From contig JAJYRI010000005.1 of assembly GCA_021794175.1 (NCBI GenBank), forward strand, positions 1 through 64,000: a DNA stretch of 64,000 nt. Direction: 5' to 3'. The first letter of the stretch is position 1, and every line of letters starts with the position of its first letter. This document shows positions 8,090 through 16,982 of the stretch, piece by piece. The position numbers and the translations under genes are program-made. Source of the stretch: a bacterium. GTDB taxonomy: Bacteria; Vulcanimicrobiota; Vulcanimicrobiia; Vulcanimicrobiales; Vulcanimicrobiaceae. The notes beneath the pieces were generated by a model. The model saw nothing but the letters and a program-made list of their open reading frames with translations, made no database searches and had not been told where the DNA came from.

Positions 8090-9511
8090 ATGCCGAGCTT
8101 TGCCGAACGGCTGAACGCCGCCCTCGAGAGCAGCCGCATGAGTGCCGCGGAGCTTGCAACGCGCTCCGGAGTCACCGAGTCGGCGATCTCGCTGCTGCGC
8201 GCCGGCCGGCGCCAGCCTTCCTATCAGACCTTCGAGCGCCTCGCGCGCGTCCTCGCCGATCTCGCCGCACCGAAGGTCGAGCGCGACTCGGTGACCGACC
8301 CCATCGAGGAAGCGATCGCCGATATTCGGGCCGGAAAGATGGTCGTCGTCCTCGACGATGAGGACCGCGAAAACGAGGGCGATCTCGTCATGGCCGCCGA
8401 GAAAATCACCCCCGAAGCGATAAATTTCATGCGCAAGGAGGCGGGCGGCCTCATCTGTATCGCCATGACCGGCGCACGGCTCGACGAGCTCGATATTCCC
8501 ATGATGGTCAGCGATAATACGGCCGTCCACGAGACCGCGTTTACCGTCTCGGTTGAGGCGCGCGGGCTCACGACGACGGGGATCTCGGCGCACGATCGCG
8601 CGGCGACGATTCTGAAGCTGCTCGATCCCGCCGCGACCTCGGCAGATTTTTTGCGTCCCGGCCACATGTTTCCGTTGCGCGCCCGCGAGGGCGGTGTGCT
8701 GGTGCGGGCCGGTCAGACCGAGGCCTCGGTCGATCTCGCACGGCTCGCCGGGCTCGCTCCGGCGGGCGTTATCTGCGAAATCATGGCCGAAGATGGAACG
8801 ATGGAGCGGCGAGACGGGTTACGAGCATTTGCCGATCACCACGGCATGAAGCTTGTCACCGTCAGGGAGCTCATCGCTTACCGTATGAAAACCGAACAAC
8901 TCGTCACGCGCGTCGCCGAATTTTCGCTTCCCACGACCTACGGTCTCTGGAGCGGTATCGCCTACGAGACCTCCGTCGACGAAAACACACACGTCGCGCT
9001 GGTTATGGGCGAGATCGGCGACGGCAAAGATATACTCGTGCGCGTGCACAGCGAGTGCCTTACCGGCGACGCGCTGCATTCGATTCGTTGCGACTGCGCG
9101 GCGCAACGCGACGGCGCGATGCGGATGATCGCCGATGCCGGGCGCGGCGTGCTGCTCTATCTGCGCCAAGAAGGGCGCGGCATCGGGCTCGCCAACAAAT
9201 TGCGCGCATATCAACTGCAGGATAATGGGGCCGACACGGTCGAAGCGAATTTAGCGCTCGGTTTGCCGGTCGATAAGCGCGATTACGGCATCGGGTCGCA
9301 GATTCTCGTCGACTTGGGAATAAAAGAACTGAAACTCATCACCAATAATCCGCGCAAGATCTTCGGCCTCGAAGGCTATGGCCTCAAGATCGTCGAGCGC
9401 GTCCCGATGGAAACGACGCCGACGCCGTTCAATCGTCGCTACATGGGGACGAAACGTTCGAAACTCGGACACCTCTTCGACGAGTCGGTTCAGAACGCGC
9501 CCGCATCGTGA
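8090..9511 (+). CDS. ribBA: HTH-RibBA fusion: DHBP synthase / GTP cyclohydrolase II with N-terminal XRE helix-turn-helix
   Basis: The protein has 473 residues in three parts. Residues 1 to about 58 form an XRE-type helix-turn-helix (FAERLNAALESSRMSAAELA then GVTESAISLLRAGRRQP). Residues about 70-270 are the 3,4-dihydroxy-2-butanone-4-phosphate synthase domain, with DDEDRENEGDLV. Residues about 280-460 are GTP cyclohydrolase II, with zinc Cys residues in CLTGDALHSIRCDC and RQEGRGIGL. RibBA normally lacks a DNA-binding domain, so it may also regulate the rib genes. In the RibB part the usual GHTEA is GQTEA (Gln209); that His is a metal ligand in known DHBP synthases. It overlaps ribH by 4 bases and has its own promoter. 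Confidence 0.9.
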   Translation: MPSFAERLNAALESSRMSAAELATRSGVTESAISLLRAGRRQPSYQTFERLARVLADLAAPKVERDSVTDPIEEAIADIRAGKMVVVLDDEDRENEGDLVMAAEKITPEAINFMRKEAGGLICIAMTGARLDELDIPMMVSDNTAVHETAFTVSVEARGLTTTGISAHDRAATILKLLDPAATSADFLRPGHMFPLRAREGGVLVRAGQTEASVDLARLAGLAPAGVICEIMAEDGTMERRDGLRAFADHHGMKLVTVRELIAYRMKTEQLVTRVAEFSLPTTYGLWSGIAYETSVDENTHVALVMGEIGDGKDILVRVHSECLTGDALHSIRCDCAAQRDGAMRMIADAGRGVLLYLRQEGRGIGLANKLRAYQLQDNGADTVEANLALGLPVDKRDYGIGSQILVDLGIKELKLITNNPRKIFGLEGYGLKIVERVPMETTPTPFNRRYMGTKRSKLGHLFDESVQNAPAS

Positions 9512-9978
9512 AGCCCGGCGACCGATCCACCCTCCGACGTTTGCCCGTGCCTTCGTGCGCGGGCAAACGTTTTGCCGTTATCGTCGCGCGTTTTTATTTC
9601 GATCTTACCGAGCAGATGCTCGACGGGGCGAAGCGTGCGCTTCGCGATTGCGGCGTTCGCGATAGCGATATTCGGATCGTAGAAGTTCCGGGATGCTACG
9701 AGCTTCCGCTCGCCGCGCTAAAAATGTTGCAAGATGGTGAGGCCGACGCCGTCGTCGCTCTCGGGGTCGTCATTCGCGGCGAGACGCCGCATTTCGATTT
9801 CGTTGCGGGGGAGTGCGCGCGCGGTTTGATGGAGGTGCAACTGCGCACCGGCGCGCCGGTCGGCTTCGGGGTGCTTACCACCGAGACGCTCGCGCAAGCC
9901 GAAGAGCGGGCCGATCCCGCGCGCGGCGATAAGGGATACGACGCGGGCTTCGCCGCGGCGTGCTTGCTTTCGGTATGA
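9508..9978 (+). CDS. ribH: 6,7-dimethyl-8-ribityllumazine synthase
   Basis: RibH condenses the RibD product with dihydroxybutanone phosphate from RibB to form lumazine, the RibE substrate. The 156-residue protein shows the family phosphate and active-site motif GVVIRGETPHFDFV (about residues 86-99) with the catalytic His, and EVPGCYELPLAA (about residues 54-65). The GTG at 9508 overlaps the ribBA stop and gives the longest sensible N-terminus. It overlaps mtnA by 4 bases at its end. RibH proteins assemble into pentamers or 60-subunit shells; nothing in the sequence says which form applies here. Confidence 0.93.
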   Translation: MKPGDRSTLRRLPVPSCAGKRFAVIVARFYFDLTEQMLDGAKRALRDCGVRDSDIRIVEVPGCYELPLAALKMLQDGEADAVVALGVVIRGETPHFDFVAGECARGLMEVQLRTGAPVGFGVLTTETLAQAEERADPARGDKGYDAGFAAACLLSV

Positions 9979-11006
9979 GCGAGGCTCTCGAACCCGTCCG
10001 CTTCGAGAACGGCGCCCTCCACTACCTCGATCAACGGCTCTTGCCTGCGGAGATCCGTTACGAACCGGCGCAAACGTGCGAGGAAATCGTCGCGGCGATC
10101 TCCTCGCTTGCCGTTCGCGGAGCTCCGTGCATCGGCGTGTTCGCCGCCTACGGAATCGCCGTGCTCCGTTCCCGAGAGAGCGACGAGAAAGCATTCGCTA
10201 CCGCCGCAGAGCGCGTTCGCTCGGCGAGACCGACCGCGGTAAATCTTGCATGGGCCGTCGATCGCGTTCTCGCATCGGAGGATATGCTCGCCGAGGCGCT
10301 TGCGATACACGCCGAACAACGATCGATCGATGCGGCGATCGGAGAGAACGGGATTTCGTTATTCGCTAAAGGCGCGCGCGTTCTCACGCATTGCAATACC
10401 GGACCGCTGGCGACCGCCGGTTACGGAACGGCGCTCGGCGTTTTGATCGCCGCGCAGCGGGCCGGGCTCGCTCCGCACGCGATCGTCGATGAGACGCGGC
10501 CGCTGCTGCAGGGAGCGCGCTTGACCTATCTCGAGTGTCTACGGGCCGGTATCGACGCTACGTTACAGGTCGATGCGGCGGCGGCGATCGCGATGGCACG
10601 CGGGCAGATCGATGCAGTGATCGTCGGCGCGGATCGTATCGCTCGTAACGGCGACACCGCAAATAAAATCGGCACGTACAATCTCGCGATCCTCGCCGCT
10701 TACCATAATATTCCGTTCTATGTCGCCGCGCCGCGCTCGACTTTCGATTTCTCGATTGCCTCGGGTGCGGAGATTCCGATCGAAGAGCGCGCGGCCGCGG
10801 AGGTGGCGTCATTCGGCGGGCACTTCGTCGCGCCGCAGGAGGCCACGGTCTTCAATCCGGCGTTCGACGTCACACCCGGGCACCTCGTCGCTGCGTTTGT
10901 CACCGAATACGGCGTTCTCCGTCCGCCGTATGACGAAAGCATTGCCGGGCTCGCCGGCCGGCCGCATTGGTCGGCGATGCCGCCGCGCGCGAGCAGCAGC
11001 AGGTGA
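9975..11006 (+). CDS. mtnA: S-methyl-5-thioribose-1-phosphate isomerase
   Basis: This is a 343-residue member of the eIF2B-alpha/MtnA family, which isomerises methylthioribose-1-phosphate in the methionine salvage pathway. Visible motifs are AVRGAPCIGVFAAYG (about residues 50-64), THCNTGPLATAGYGTALG with the catalytic Cys (about residue 140), and GADRIARNGDTANKIGTYNL (about residues 219-238) with the catalytic Asp. The ATG at 9975 overlaps the ribH stop, so an upstream GTG at 9960 is less likely. No other salvage gene is nearby. Related ribose-1,5-bisphosphate isomerases are an alternative, but the motifs fit MtnA better. Confidence 0.88.
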   Translation: MSEALEPVRFENGALHYLDQRLLPAEIRYEPAQTCEEIVAAISSLAVRGAPCIGVFAAYGIAVLRSRESDEKAFATAAERVRSARPTAVNLAWAVDRVLASEDMLAEALAIHAEQRSIDAAIGENGISLFAKGARVLTHCNTGPLATAGYGTALGVLIAAQRAGLAPHAIVDETRPLLQGARLTYLECLRAGIDATLQVDAAAAIAMARGQIDAVIVGADRIARNGDTANKIGTYNLAILAAYHNIPFYVAAPRSTFDFSIASGAEIPIEERAAAEVASFGGHFVAPQEATVFNPAFDVTPGHLVAAFVTEYGVLRPPYDESIAGLAGRPHWSAMPPRASSSR

Positions 11007-11983
11007 AGGCGTACGATTTTTTAGACGGCACGCCGAAACTCGGAGCGATCGTCGTCATCGAAGGAACCGATCGCCTTCTCGCCGAGCGAGTGCGCGACGC
11101 CTTGCTCGGGCGGGAGCTCGCCGAGGACGTTCGTGCGCTCAACTGTAGCAGCGTCACGCTCGAAAGCGTCGACGATTGCGCGCAGATCGAAGAAGCGATC
11201 TCGGCGATGCCGTTTCTGGCTCTACGGCGCATCGTTATCGTCAACGAGGTGCAGGCCGCAAAAGCCGCACCGCGGCGCGCGTTGGTCGAACTCGCGCAGC
11301 GCTGCGCCGAGGGCGAGAACCTGCTCGTGATATGCGACCTGTTGTCGCCGCGCTCGGTGCGCCCGGCATCGATCGGCTCGCAGTTGGGCCGCAGTGCATC
11401 GCGGATCGATTGCACGGTCAACGAGGAGATTCGCGCGCGATTCGTCGCCGACGAGCTCGCCGCCGCCGGGGCGGAGGCCGACCGGCAGGTGCTCGCGCAT
11501 CTCTCGCGTTCGGAGAGCGATCTCGCGAGCATTCGCAACGACCTTTCGAAGCTCTCGCTCCTGGGGCGAAAGATCGCGCTCGACGATCTCGAGCAGGAGA
11601 GCCTCGCCGTCGACGACCCGAAGCCCTATCGTTTCGCCGGAGCGCTGGTCGAAGGAAGAGTCGCCGAAGCCTTCTCGATCCTCGGCGATTGCTTCGAACG
11701 CGACCCGCGCAACGCGGCGATGCCGCTGCTCTCGGCGCTCGCGAACGAATATGCGATGCTCTGGGAGATGGCCCGCCCAGGCGGCTCGTTGCCCGGTCGG
11801 ATGGCTTGGCGCGAGCGGGCGCTCCGGCCGATCGCTCGGCGGCTCGGCGAGGGTCGGGCGCGAGCCGGCTACGAGCGGGCCCTGCGCGGGATCGAAAGCA
11901 TCGTGACCGGGCGTGCCGGTGGCGACCCGGAGGATCTCCGCCTCCTCGTCGAGCGGACCAGCCTCGAACTCGCCCTGCGTTGA
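11003..11983 (+). CDS. holA: DNA polymerase III delta subunit
   Basis: HolA is the clamp-loader subunit that opens the beta sliding clamp. The 326-residue protein has the expected AAA+-like fold. It starts with a fold-typical strand (LGAIVVIEGTDRLLAERVRD) and contains ALRRIVIVNEVQAAK at about residue 80, like the delta subunit's second strand. The C-terminal part shows the ELEKL-like helical region and LLSALANEYAMLWEMA. The family is poorly conserved in sequence, so the call rests on pattern and length. The GTG at 11003 overlaps the mtnA stop (GTGA). A gap of about 77 bases separates it from purB. Confidence 0.8.
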   Translation: MKAYDFLDGTPKLGAIVVIEGTDRLLAERVRDALLGRELAEDVRALNCSSVTLESVDDCAQIEEAISAMPFLALRRIVIVNEVQAAKAAPRRALVELAQRCAEGENLLVICDLLSPRSVRPASIGSQLGRSASRIDCTVNEEIRARFVADELAAAGAEADRQVLAHLSRSESDLASIRNDLSKLSLLGRKIALDDLEQESLAVDDPKPYRFAGALVEGRVAEAFSILGDCFERDPRNAAMPLLSALANEYAMLWEMARPGGSLPGRMAWRERALRPIARRLGEGRARAGYERALRGIESIVTGRAGGDPEDLRLLVERTSLELALR

Positions 11984-12060
11984 GGGGCGGCGCGAGCCCT
12001 GAAAACTCCCCCCGCGAACGAGGCCGCGGCAACGCGCGGAGCGAACAGCGGCGAGCACCC

Positions 12061-13500
12061 ATGGATCACTCCAGTTATGCTTCGCCGTTCTCTTGGAGGT
12101 ACGGTCGCAAGGACGTGCGCTCGCTCTTCTCGGAGCGGACGCGGCGGCGGCTCTGGCGCGAGGTTTGGATCGCCTTAGCGCAGGCCGAAGCCAAGCACGG
12201 CCTCGTCAATGAGGCCGAACTCGCCGATTTGCGCGCGCACGCCGACGAGATCGATATCGAGGCGGCGCTGGAGATCGAGCGCTCGATTCACCACGACCTG
12301 ATGGCCGAGATTCGCGTCTATGCCTCGCAGGCGCGGATCGGCGGCGGGAAACTGCACCTCGGTGCGACCTCGATGGATATAGAAGATACCGTCGAGACCT
12401 ATCGTATCCGGCGCGCGCTCTCGACGATCGGCGAACGCCTTCGCGAAGTACTTGCCGCCTTCGCCGAGCGCATTACGTCGCAGGCGGATCGTCTCTGCAT
12501 GGCGTTCACGCATCTGCAACCGGCGGAGCCGACGACCTTAGGCTATCGCTTTGCGATCTACGCTCAAGATCTCCTCATCGACGATGCGAACCTGCGCCAT
12601 GTCTTTGCGCAGATGACGACCAAAGGGCTGCGCGGTGCGGTCGGCACCTCGGCTTCCTACGAGCAGTTGCTCGGCGGAGCGGGCGCGTCGATCGATCTCG
12701 AGCGCGAAGTGCTCGAGCACTTCGGCCTCGAGGCACGCGCTGCGAGCACGCAGACCTACACGCGAAAGCTCGACTATCTGTTACTGAGCGCGCTCGCCGG
12801 CATCGGCACCTCGCTCTCGAAGTTCGCAGCCGATATCCGCATCCTCAGTGCCCCGCCCTTCGGCGAACTCGCCGAACCCTTCGGAAGCGCCCAAGTCGGC
12901 AGTAGTGCGATGCCCTTCAAGCGCAATCCGATTCTCTGCGAACGCATCGATTCGCTGGCGCGCCTTCTGCCTGCGTATGCCGATGTCGCCTGGCAAAATG
13001 CGGCAACCAATTACCTGGAACGCACGCTCGACGACAGCGCGAACCGGCGCACGACGATTCCCGAAGCGTTGCTCTGCGTCGACGAGATTTTATCGTTAGC
13101 ATTACGCGTCGTGCGCGGCTTACGCATCGACGAGCGGCGTATCGCGCAGAACGTGCGCACCTACGGGCCGTTCGCCGGCACCGAACGAGTGATGATGGAA
13201 GCGGCGCGCGCCGGCGGCGACCGCCAGGAGTTGCACGAGACGTTGCGCGGGCGAGCGATGGAGGCGTGGGATGCGCTCGCGCGAGGAGAAGATAATCCGC
13301 TCGCGACGCTGCTTGCGGGCGACCGATCGCTCACGGAGTTGATCGACCCGGCGGAGATTCGCCGCTCGCTCGATCCGACGGGGCACGTCGGCCTGGCGGC
13401 TCGTCGCGCGCGCATGGTCGCCGAGCAGATCGAGGCCCTACCGGTGTTCCCGCAACAACGCATCGTCGCCCATAATCCGTCGGAGGAAGAACGTGGATAA
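12061..13500 (+). CDS. purB: adenylosuccinate lyase
   Basis: PurB acts twice in purine synthesis, releasing fumarate from SAICAR and from adenylosuccinate. The 479-residue protein contains the fumarase/aspartase superfamily signature GSSAMPFKRNP (about residues 280-290) with the catalytic Ser loop, plus THLQPAEPTTLGYR (about residues 149-162). The ATG at 12061 is chosen because the sequence from MDHSSYASPFSWRYGRKD onward matches PurB N-termini, although the frame is open far upstream through holA. It begins the large purine operon and overlaps the purC start by 8 bases, with a GGAGGAAG ribosome site inside its last codons. Confidence 0.93.
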   Translation: MDHSSYASPFSWRYGRKDVRSLFSERTRRRLWREVWIALAQAEAKHGLVNEAELADLRAHADEIDIEAALEIERSIHHDLMAEIRVYASQARIGGGKLHLGATSMDIEDTVETYRIRRALSTIGERLREVLAAFAERITSQADRLCMAFTHLQPAEPTTLGYRFAIYAQDLLIDDANLRHVFAQMTTKGLRGAVGTSASYEQLLGGAGASIDLEREVLEHFGLEARAASTQTYTRKLDYLLLSALAGIGTSLSKFAADIRILSAPPFGELAEPFGSAQVGSSAMPFKRNPILCERIDSLARLLPAYADVAWQNAATNYLERTLDDSANRRTTIPEALLCVDEILSLALRVVRGLRIDERRIAQNVRTYGPFAGTERVMMEAARAGGDRQELHETLRGRAMEAWDALARGEDNPLATLLAGDRSLTELIDPAEIRRSLDPTGHVGLAARRARMVAEQIEALPVFPQQRIVAHNPSEEERG

Positions 13501-14683
13501 AGGCATCGAGATCGCTCGCGGTAAGACGAAAATTCTCTACGAAGTTCCAAGCTCTCCCGATCAACTGGTCGTCGCGCAGGGCGATGCGATCACCGCCGGA
13601 GACGGCGCGCGACGCGATGAGATTCCCGGGAAAGGGCGCCTCGCCGCTCAGACGACATCGCGTGTTTTCAGGTTACTCAATCTCTGCGGTCTTCCGACGC
13701 ATTTTCTCAACGGCGGCGAGGATGACGACGACAACGAGATGTTGGTACGGCGTTGCTCGATGATTCCGCTCGAAGTCGTCGTTCGCGGGGTTGCCGCGGG
13801 TTCGTTCGCGCGTCGGCATACGGGTCTCCAACGCGGATCGGTCTTGGTGCCGCGGGTTACCGAGTTCTTTTTTAAGGACGATGCAAACCACGATCCGCTG
13901 ATCGCTCCGGAAGAGATCGCTGCCCGTGGTATCGCTTCGCCGAACGAGATCGGCGCGATGAGCGAGATCGCTCGGCTTACGTTCGAAATTCTCGCCCATG
14001 CATGGCGACATCGCGACGTCCTCCTCGTCGATCTCAAGATCGAATTCGGTCGCTTGATCGGAGGAGAGAATCAGGGGCAACTGGTTATCGCCGATGTGAT
14101 CGATAACGATTCGTGGCGCATTTGGCGGCACGGACACGAAGACCAAATGCTCGACAAGCAGATCTACCGAAATCTCGACCCGGTCGATGAAGCGGGCCTC
14201 GCCCGTGTAAAGGCGGCCTACGAACAGGTCGCGGAATTCGTCGGCAGCTTTCCGGCGATGCGGCCGGGGGTTGCGGCGATCTTCGTCGATGAAGAAGCGA
14301 TCGTCGAACGAGCGAACGAAGTCGCGGCGGCGCTGCACGGGTTCGGCATTCCGACGGCGCGCCATCTCGCAAGCGTCACCGTCACACCCGGCTACGTGTT
14401 GCAGATCGTCGCGCAGATCGAGGCGAGTTTCGCGCGGCCGATTTTCGTGGCAATCGGCGACCGCACCCTGCGAGCGACGCTCGACGGCAGTGCCAGCTCG
14501 CCGGTCATCGACGGAAACGACGAGCCGCACCGCATCGCGTTAGCGTGCGCGAAATTACTGGCGATCGACGATTCGGCGATGTTCGGGCGGGTGATGCTCG
14601 CGCAATCGAATGCGCGCTCCGAGATGCTGCGTGTCGACGCGTTGCTCCAGCAGCAACTTCCGCCGGGGGCCGTCATTGCGTGA
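13493..14683 (+). CDS. purC: PAICS-like fusion: SAICAR synthase with a degenerate PurE-like C-terminal domain
   Basis: The first 245 residues or so are a normal SAICAR synthetase, which joins CAIR and aspartate. Visible features include IARGKTKILYE at the N-terminus, VVRGVAAGSFARR and LVDLKIEFGR. Residues about 258-396 align in order with the PurE half of animal PAICS (HGFGIPTARHLASVTVTPG against its FGIPxxxRVxSAHKxPD). However, the phosphate-binding GSxSD and the catalytic SAHK/SAHR motif are gone: these positions read VDEEAI and SVTV. The C-terminal half is therefore likely non-catalytic, perhaps structural or regulatory. Start is a GTG with a good ribosome site; it overlaps purL by 8 bases. 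Confidence 0.85.
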   Translation: MDKGIEIARGKTKILYEVPSSPDQLVVAQGDAITAGDGARRDEIPGKGRLAAQTTSRVFRLLNLCGLPTHFLNGGEDDDDNEMLVRRCSMIPLEVVVRGVAAGSFARRHTGLQRGSVLVPRVTEFFFKDDANHDPLIAPEEIAARGIASPNEIGAMSEIARLTFEILAHAWRHRDVLLVDLKIEFGRLIGGENQGQLVIADVIDNDSWRIWRHGHEDQMLDKQIYRNLDPVDEAGLARVKAAYEQVAEFVGSFPAMRPGVAAIFVDEEAIVERANEVAAALHGFGIPTARHLASVTVTPGYVLQIVAQIEASFARPIFVAIGDRTLRATLDGSASSPVIDGNDEPHRIALACAKLLAIDDSAMFGRVMLAQSNARSEMLRVDALLQQQLPPGAVIA

Positions 14684-16982
14684 TCTAGCCGTCGCCGAGC
14701 TCGACGACGAAGCGTTGCGCGCTCGCGCCGACGCCTTGGGTTTAGCGTTACGCGTCGACGAATTGCGGAGTATCGCGCAGCGGCTCGGACGCGCGCCGAG
14801 CCTCGTCGAACTCTATGCCTTCGATGCGCAATGGAGCGAGCATTGCTCGTATAAATCGAGCCGAGCGCTCCTGGGACGCCTTCCTACCGAGGGTCGCGAC
14901 GTCGTTTTGGGCCCTGCCGAGGACGCCGGTATTCTCCATCTCGGCGAGCACGAGGGGGAACGCTACGGCATCGTCATCGCGCACGAATCGCATAACCACC
15001 CCTCGCAGGTCGTTCCGTTCGAAGGCGCCGCGACCGGGATCGGTGGAATCGTGCGCGACGTGCTCTGCATGGGTGCCGAGGTGGTCGCGGTCGCCGACCC
15101 GCTCCGTTTCGGTAGCGTCGACGCCGCGAACGCGCACCAACGCGCGGTAGCGCGCGGAGTCGTTGACGGCGTCGCGGCGTACGGAAATGCAATCGGCGTG
15201 CCGAATCTCGCCGGCGACTGCTACTTCGACGGCGAATTCGACGACAACGTTCTCGTGAATGTCGTCGCTCTCGGCTTAGTCAAAGAATCGGAGATCATTC
15301 ACTCGCGCGTTCCTCGCAACGGCGAGAATTTCGTACTCCTGCTCGTTGGGAAGGCGACCGACGCCAGTGGATTCGGCGGCGCCTCGTTTTCGTCGGTTGC
15401 GCTGGATGCGAAGGAATCGCAGAGCAACAAAGGAGCCGTTCAGGTTCCCGATCCCTTTCTCAAAAACGTCATTATGCGGGCGAGCTATCGCGTGTTTTCG
15501 TTCCTCCGCGAACGCGGCATCGAAGTCGGCTTTAAAGATCTCGGCGCCGGCGGAATCATGGGCTGCTCGGCGGAGCTCTGCAGCGCCGGCGGTTTCGGCG
15601 CCGAAGTCGATCTCGACACCGTCAACGTGGCGGTCGATCATTTGCTTCCCGAGGTCATCGCCGTCGGTGAGACGCAAGAGCGATTGCTCTGGGCGCTACC
15701 CGAGGAAATCGTCGACGAGGTCGAGCGTATCTATAACGAGGAATTCTCGCTGCCGCAGGTCGCCCAAAATGCACGTGCGGTGCGGATCGGCCGCGCTACC
15801 GCGGCACAACGCTACCAGCTCCGCCACCGCGGAGAGCTCGTCATGGACGTACCGATCGATTTTCTTACCGGATCGGTGCGCGATACATTGCCCGTCGAGG
15901 CCCCGATGCCGCCGACGATGCATCGAAAGCACGACCTTCTCTGCGAACGCTCGCTCGACGATCTCTTTCATGAGATTCTCGCCCATCGCGATGTCTGCTC
16001 GCGTGCGCCGCTCTATCGCCATTATGACGCCGTCGTACGCGGACGCACGGTTATTCCGCGCGGCGAGGCCGACGCCGGCGTACTAGCGCCGATTCGCGGC
16101 TCGCGCCTCGCGTTTGCGCTCAGCGTCGACGGAAATCCACGCATCGGCCGTCTCGACCCGCAACGAGCGGCCGAGCACGCCGTCTATGAATCGGTGCGGA
16201 ACGTCGTTACCGTCGGCGCCGAACCGATCGGCTTAACCGATTGTTTGAATTATGGGAGTCCGCGCGACGCACGGCAGTACGGCGAGCTCGTCGCCGGAGT
16301 CGACGGCCTCGCGCGTGCGGCGCGCGGTTTCGGGCTCGCCTTTGTATCGGGCAACGTGAGCCTGTATAACGCAGCCCCGAGCGGACATGCGATTCCGGCA
16401 TCGCCGATCGTTGCTTGCCTCGGACGACTCGCCGATGTTTCGCAATGCGTCACTTTGCCGTTGAAAGAAGTCGGTTCGCATCTCTATCTGGTCGGCGAGA
16501 CGCAGCGCGCGCTCGGCGGAAGCGTGATCGCTTCGATCCTCGCGCTTGAGGACGAGGCGGTTCCGGAGATCGATATCGAGCGAATCGTCGCCGAGCACCG
16601 CTTCCTCCTCGCTGCTGCAAGCGAAGGTTTGCTGCGAAGCGCGCACGACATCTCCGATGGCGGACTCTTCGTGACGCTCGCCGAGATGAGTTTCGGCTGT
16701 TTGGCGGCGCGCCGCGCGCCGATCGGCGTGGAACTGGACGGCGTCGCCGGATGGTCGGGCGTCGGCCTCTACGAATCGGTCTTCGGCGAGTGGGGCGGCA
16801 TCGTCGTCGAAGTCGCGCAACGCGATGTCGAGCGCTTCGAGGAACTCGCGGGGTCGCTCGAGAGCGTGCGCGAGCTCGGGTCGACCATTGCGCAACCGCT
16901 GCTGGCGTTCGATGATTCGGCCTGGGAGATCGCCGATCTGCACCGCAGTTGGGCGCGACCGCTCGAGGAGCTCTTTCCATGA
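14676..16982 (+). CDS. purL: phosphoribosylformylglycinamidine synthase, large subunit (short type)
   Basis: PurL makes FGAM from FGAR using ammonia supplied by PurQ. The 768-residue length is that of the short PurL that works with separate PurQ and PurS. Visible motifs are AFDAQWSEHCSYKSSR (about residues 48-63), ESHNHPSQVVPFEGAATG, DLGAGGIMGCSAE and RSAHDISDGGL near the C-terminus. The start is taken as a TTG at 14676 that overlaps the purC stop; the next in-frame candidates would cut into the conserved N-terminus. It overlaps purQ by 4 bases (ATGA). Gene order purL-purQ-purS-like supports a complex assembled from neighbouring genes. Confidence 0.93.
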   Translation: MRDLAVAELDDEALRARADALGLALRVDELRSIAQRLGRAPSLVELYAFDAQWSEHCSYKSSRALLGRLPTEGRDVVLGPAEDAGILHLGEHEGERYGIVIAHESHNHPSQVVPFEGAATGIGGIVRDVLCMGAEVVAVADPLRFGSVDAANAHQRAVARGVVDGVAAYGNAIGVPNLAGDCYFDGEFDDNVLVNVVALGLVKESEIIHSRVPRNGENFVLLLVGKATDASGFGGASFSSVALDAKESQSNKGAVQVPDPFLKNVIMRASYRVFSFLRERGIEVGFKDLGAGGIMGCSAELCSAGGFGAEVDLDTVNVAVDHLLPEVIAVGETQERLLWALPEEIVDEVERIYNEEFSLPQVAQNARAVRIGRATAAQRYQLRHRGELVMDVPIDFLTGSVRDTLPVEAPMPPTMHRKHDLLCERSLDDLFHEILAHRDVCSRAPLYRHYDAVVRGRTVIPRGEADAGVLAPIRGSRLAFALSVDGNPRIGRLDPQRAAEHAVYESVRNVVTVGAEPIGLTDCLNYGSPRDARQYGELVAGVDGLARAARGFGLAFVSGNVSLYNAAPSGHAIPASPIVACLGRLADVSQCVTLPLKEVGSHLYLVGETQRALGGSVIASILALEDEAVPEIDIERIVAEHRFLLAAASEGLLRSAHDISDGGLFVTLAEMSFGCLAARRAPIGVELDGVAGWSGVGLYESVFGEWGGIVVEVAQRDVERFEELAGSLESVRELGSTIAQPLLAFDDSAWEIADLHRSWARPLEELFP

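Noticed and set aside
11176-12060. N-terminal extension of purB
   Set aside because: The frame is open because it shadows holA; PurB similarity begins at 12061.
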